A stretch of DNA of 16,626 bases, from positions 1-16,626 of the forward strand of contig CAADWP010000067.1 of the NCBI GenBank assembly GCA_900752785.1, read 5' to 3'. A model generated the notes under the pieces. That model worked only from the letters and a program-made list of their open reading frames with translations, had not been told where the DNA came from and made no database searches. Made by a program: the position numbers and the translations under genes. The DNA comes from an uncultured Ruminococcus sp. GTDB lineage: Bacteria; Bacillota; Clostridia; Oscillospirales; Ruminococcaceae. Shown piece by piece: positions 14,539 through 16,626 of the stretch. Position 1 is the first letter of the stretch. Every line of letters begins with the position of its first letter.

Positions 14539-15516
14539 ATGGAATACTTTTCAGTTATTGTCGGAATAGCGGTCGTTATTTTTTTGATCGCTTTCATTAT
14601 CAGATGCTTTAGGATAGTTCCTCAGGCACACGTTTTTGTAATTGAGCGTCTCGGTTCTTTTCATGCGGAATGGCAGACAGGTATGCATGTTCTCGTGCCG
14701 TTTATCGACAGAATTGCCGGTAAAGTCTCGCTTAAAGAAAAGGTCGTAGATTTCAAACCGCAGCCTGTTATTACGAAAGATAACGTTACTATGCAGATAG
14801 ATACCGTTGTATTTTATCAGGTAACGGACGCAAAGCAGTACATTTACGGAGTTGAAAGACCTCTTGCTGCTATTGAAAATCTTTCTGCAACAACGCTCCG
14901 TAATATAATCGGAGAAATGGAGCTGGATTCGACGCTTACATCAAGAGACATTATTAATACAAAGATTACGTCTATACTCGATCAGGCTACCGACCGCTGG
15001 GGTATAAAAGTAAATCGTGTCGAGCTTAAAAATATTCTTCCGCCGAGAGAGATACAGGACGCAATGGAAAAGCAGATGAAGGCTGAGCGTGAGCGCCGTG
15101 AGAAGATTCTTCAGGCGGAGGGAGATAAAAAGTCTCAGATCCTCGTTGCGGAGGGTGAAAAAGAGTCTCAGATCCTTCGTGCTCAGGCTAAAAAGGAAGC
15201 TCAGATCCTTGAGGCTGAGGCTCAGAAGCAGGCAATGGTGCTTCGTGCCGACGCTGTAAGAGAACAGAAGATACTTGAGGCTACCGGTGAAGCAAAGGCT
15301 ATAGAGATGGTACAGCAAGCGCTTGCAGAGAGCCTTGTAAAGCTCAATAATGCTAATCCGAACGAAAGAGTTATTCAGCTTAAATCACTGGAAGCCTTCG
15401 CGAAAGCCGCAGACGGAAAATCTACAAAGATCATAATTCCAAGCGAGATACAAGGTCTTGCCGGACTTGCGGCAGGCTTAAAGGGAATTATTGAAAATGA
15501 CGCTCCAAAGCAGTAA
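14539..15516 (+). CDS. SPFH / band 7 paraslipin (QmcA-like)
   Basis: Protein of 325 residues of the stomatin/prohibitin/flotillin superfamily, paraslipin type, forming oligomers in membrane microdomains and affecting quality control of membrane proteins. The N-terminal helix (about 5-28) anchors it. The SPFH domain covers about 25-190 with VPQAHVFVIERLGSFH, GMHVLVPFIDRI and LSATTLRNIIGEMELD. Residues ~180-250 are a coiled coil built of 11-residue repeats ending QIL/QIL/QIL/MVL/KIL (AEGDKKSQIL, AEGEKESQIL and so on). The tail IQGLAGLAAGLKGI is hydrophobic. ATG 14539 follows GGAGGT at 14525-14530. It is translated in an operon with nfeD. Confidence 0.94.
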   Translation: MEYFSVIVGIAVVIFLIAFIIRCFRIVPQAHVFVIERLGSFHAEWQTGMHVLVPFIDRIAGKVSLKEKVVDFKPQPVITKDNVTMQIDTVVFYQVTDAKQYIYGVERPLAAIENLSATTLRNIIGEMELDSTLTSRDIINTKITSILDQATDRWGIKVNRVELKNILPPREIQDAMEKQMKAERERREKILQAEGDKKSQILVAEGEKESQILRAQAKKEAQILEAEAQKQAMVLRADAVREQKILEATGEAKAIEMVQQALAESLVKLNNANPNERVIQLKSLEAFAKAADGKSTKIIIPSEIQGLAGLAAGLKGIIENDAPKQ

Positions 15517-15558
15517 TGTTGCATCAGCATAAATTTCGTGAGGCGTTTAAAATTCAGG

Positions 15559-15585
15559 GCAGGGTACTATATGTGCCCTGCTTTT
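15559..15585 (+). terminator. Terminator after the SPFH gene
   Basis: GCAGGGTAC (15559-15567), loop TATAT, GTGCCCTGC (15573-15581), one T-G pair, then TTTT. It lies 42 nt after the SPFH stop and only 22 nt before the next start codon. Confidence 0.85.
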
Positions 15586-15607
15586 GCATTTGAAGGGACA
15601 TATATGT

Positions 15608-16432
15608 ATGAGCAAAAAGAAAAGAAGAGTTATTATCGCCATAGTCGCAGCAGCAATATTATTTCTCTATGCATGGGGATTTGCATTAAAAACGGATAAA
15701 TACAGGATCAGATCGGAAAAAATAAAGAACGGACTGAAAATCGTGTTTATTTCCGACCTGCATAACTGCTTTTACGGAGGAAAGGATCAGTCGAAGCTTA
15801 TTAATGAGATTGACGATTCAAATCCTGATATTGTCATTTTCGGCGGCGATATTATCGACGAGTACGGAGGAGTAAAGAATGCATTGAAGCTAATGCGCGA
15901 GACAGTAAAAAAATACCCGTGCTTTTACTCTCCCGGTAATCATGAGCAGTCGCGAAGCGACCGTAAGGAATTTTTTTATGAAGTAAGCAGTCTGGGGGTT
16001 CATGTTCTTTCAGGAAATTACGGAGAGCTTGAAATACGCGGTCAGGCTGTCAGAGTGTACGGCATATATGACGCACGTTATCTCTCGCAGCTTAAAGACT
16101 GCTTTGATACGTTTGACGATAAATATTACAGTATTCTTCTGAATCACCGTCCGGATCAGTATGAACAGCTTCTTGAAAGCGGTGATACAAGGTTTGATCT
16201 GATCCTTTCGGGACACGCTCACGGAGGACAGTGGCGAATCCCAAAGCTGCTCGATCAGGGACTGTATGCACCGGATCAGGGACTTTTTCCGGAGCATACC
16301 AATGGAAAATTTGAGTACGGCAAAAGCGTGCAGATCGTCAGCAGGGGACTTGCGCGGCCTCTGAGAATGATATTCATACCAAGAATCTTCAATCGTCCTG
16401 AGCTGTGCGTTATCGAAGTTGAGCCTTCCTGA
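15608..16432 (+). CDS. Membrane-anchored metallophosphoesterase (YkuE/YaeI-like)
   Basis: Calcineurin-like phosphoesterase of 274 residues with a binuclear metal site. An N-terminal helix (RVIIAIVAAAILFLYAWGF) after a KKKRR cluster anchors it, with the enzyme outside. Metal ligands appear in order: SDLHN, GGDIID, PGNHEQ, NHRPDQY, and SGHAHGGQWRIP. This pattern matches the YkuE/YaeI group; its substrate is not settled by sequence. I chose ATG 15608 (GAAGGGA at 15592-15598) over an in-frame TTG at 15584, which lies in the terminator T-run. No promoter fits between the terminator and the gene, so it is probably read by read-through from the nfeD operon or from an unseen promoter. Confidence 0.9.
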   Translation: MSKKKRRVIIAIVAAAILFLYAWGFALKTDKYRIRSEKIKNGLKIVFISDLHNCFYGGKDQSKLINEIDDSNPDIVIFGGDIIDEYGGVKNALKLMRETVKKYPCFYSPGNHEQSRSDRKEFFYEVSSLGVHVLSGNYGELEIRGQAVRVYGIYDARYLSQLKDCFDTFDDKYYSILLNHRPDQYEQLLESGDTRFDLILSGHAHGGQWRIPKLLDQGLYAPDQGLFPEHTNGKFEYGKSVQIVSRGLARPLRMIFIPRIFNRPELCVIEVEPS

Positions 16433-16626
16433 CATGGATTTTCTAAACATTACATATAAAATTGATGCAATAGATGCGGCATAAATCGGCTTCGCGAGGA
16501 TTCGTCAAAAAGAAACAATATAAATTCTGCAATATTACAGCATTGTAGGATTACAATAGATATGAGACAATTAACAAAAAAAGGTAGCGGAGCAGCATAG
16601 ACCTGTGTTACAGTTAAGTTGCGAGA
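16433..16626. other. Non-coding tail of the window
   Basis: 194 bp after the phosphoesterase stop with no credible gene. The only structure is a perfect inverted repeat ATTGTA (16542-16547), GGAT, TACAAT (16552-16557), which may belong to the control region of the next gene. No terminator with a T-run was found. Confidence 0.4.

Noticed and set aside
15584..15607. TTG start for the phosphoesterase, adding eight residues
   Set aside because: TTG lies within the terminator T-run and lacks a ribosome binding site; ATG 15608 has one at a good distance.
16562..16600. Short frame starting ATGAGACAATTAAC
   Set aside because: It stops after 12 codons and has no supporting site.

Overview
The window looks like chromosomal DNA of a fibre-degrading, cellulosome-producing Ruminococcus-type Clostridium (Bacillota, Oscillospiraceae), most like Ruminococcus flavefaciens or a close relative. 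The evidence is a xylanase with an internal dockerin, threonine-only linkers, CBM22 modules and a CE4 esterase, together with moderate-to-low GC, AGGAGG-type ribosome binding sites and consensus sigma-A promoters. The species call is inferred from domain architecture and was not checked by a search.

Layout. (1) 3-3191 (+): the 3' part of a multimodular xylanolytic protein: the end of a probable GH11 domain, then CBM22, GH10, Thr linker, dockerin, Thr linker, CBM22 and CE4. A terminator follows. (2) 3502-4362 (+): an AraC-type regulator with its own promoter. (3) 6416-4426 (-): an SLC13/ArsB/NhaD-type transporter and a cytidylate-kinase-like protein in an operon, convergent with araC across two adjacent hairpins. 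(4) 6774-7709 (+): a Na+/Ca2+ exchanger (CaCA family), divergent from the transporter operon and ended by a bidirectional terminator. (5) 8061-7753 (-) and 8209-8691 (+): an XRE-type repressor divergent from a SLOG (YpsA/DUF1273-like) protein. The SLOG promoter is a perfect consensus sigma-A promoter whose 17-bp spacer holds a perfect palindrome. (6) 13680-8686 (-): rlmB, then a large membrane protein that looks like a catalytically dead P1B-type ATPase, then a 163-bp fold-back (MITE-like) element, then an LCP (LytR-CpsA-Psr) cell-wall ligase with a Tyr/Gln/Pro tandem repeat in its cytoplasmic tail. (7) 14074-16432 (+): nfeD (TTG start), an SPFH/paraslipin gene and, after a terminator, a membrane-anchored metallophosphoesterase. 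No tRNA, rRNA or CRISPR array was seen.

How the genes work together. The first protein attacks acetylated xylan: endo-xylanase cleavage, deacetylation, and attachment to the cellulosome through the dockerin. The AraC protein could regulate it. The middle genes serve cation homeostasis, the third block serves envelope and ribosome maintenance, and the last serves membrane microdomains.

The two most notable items are the pseudo-P-type ATPase at 10396-12912, which keeps the 8-helix topology but lacks DKTGT, TGD and GDGxND, and the XRE/SLOG divergent module with operator-like palindromes. Both are read from the sequence alone.
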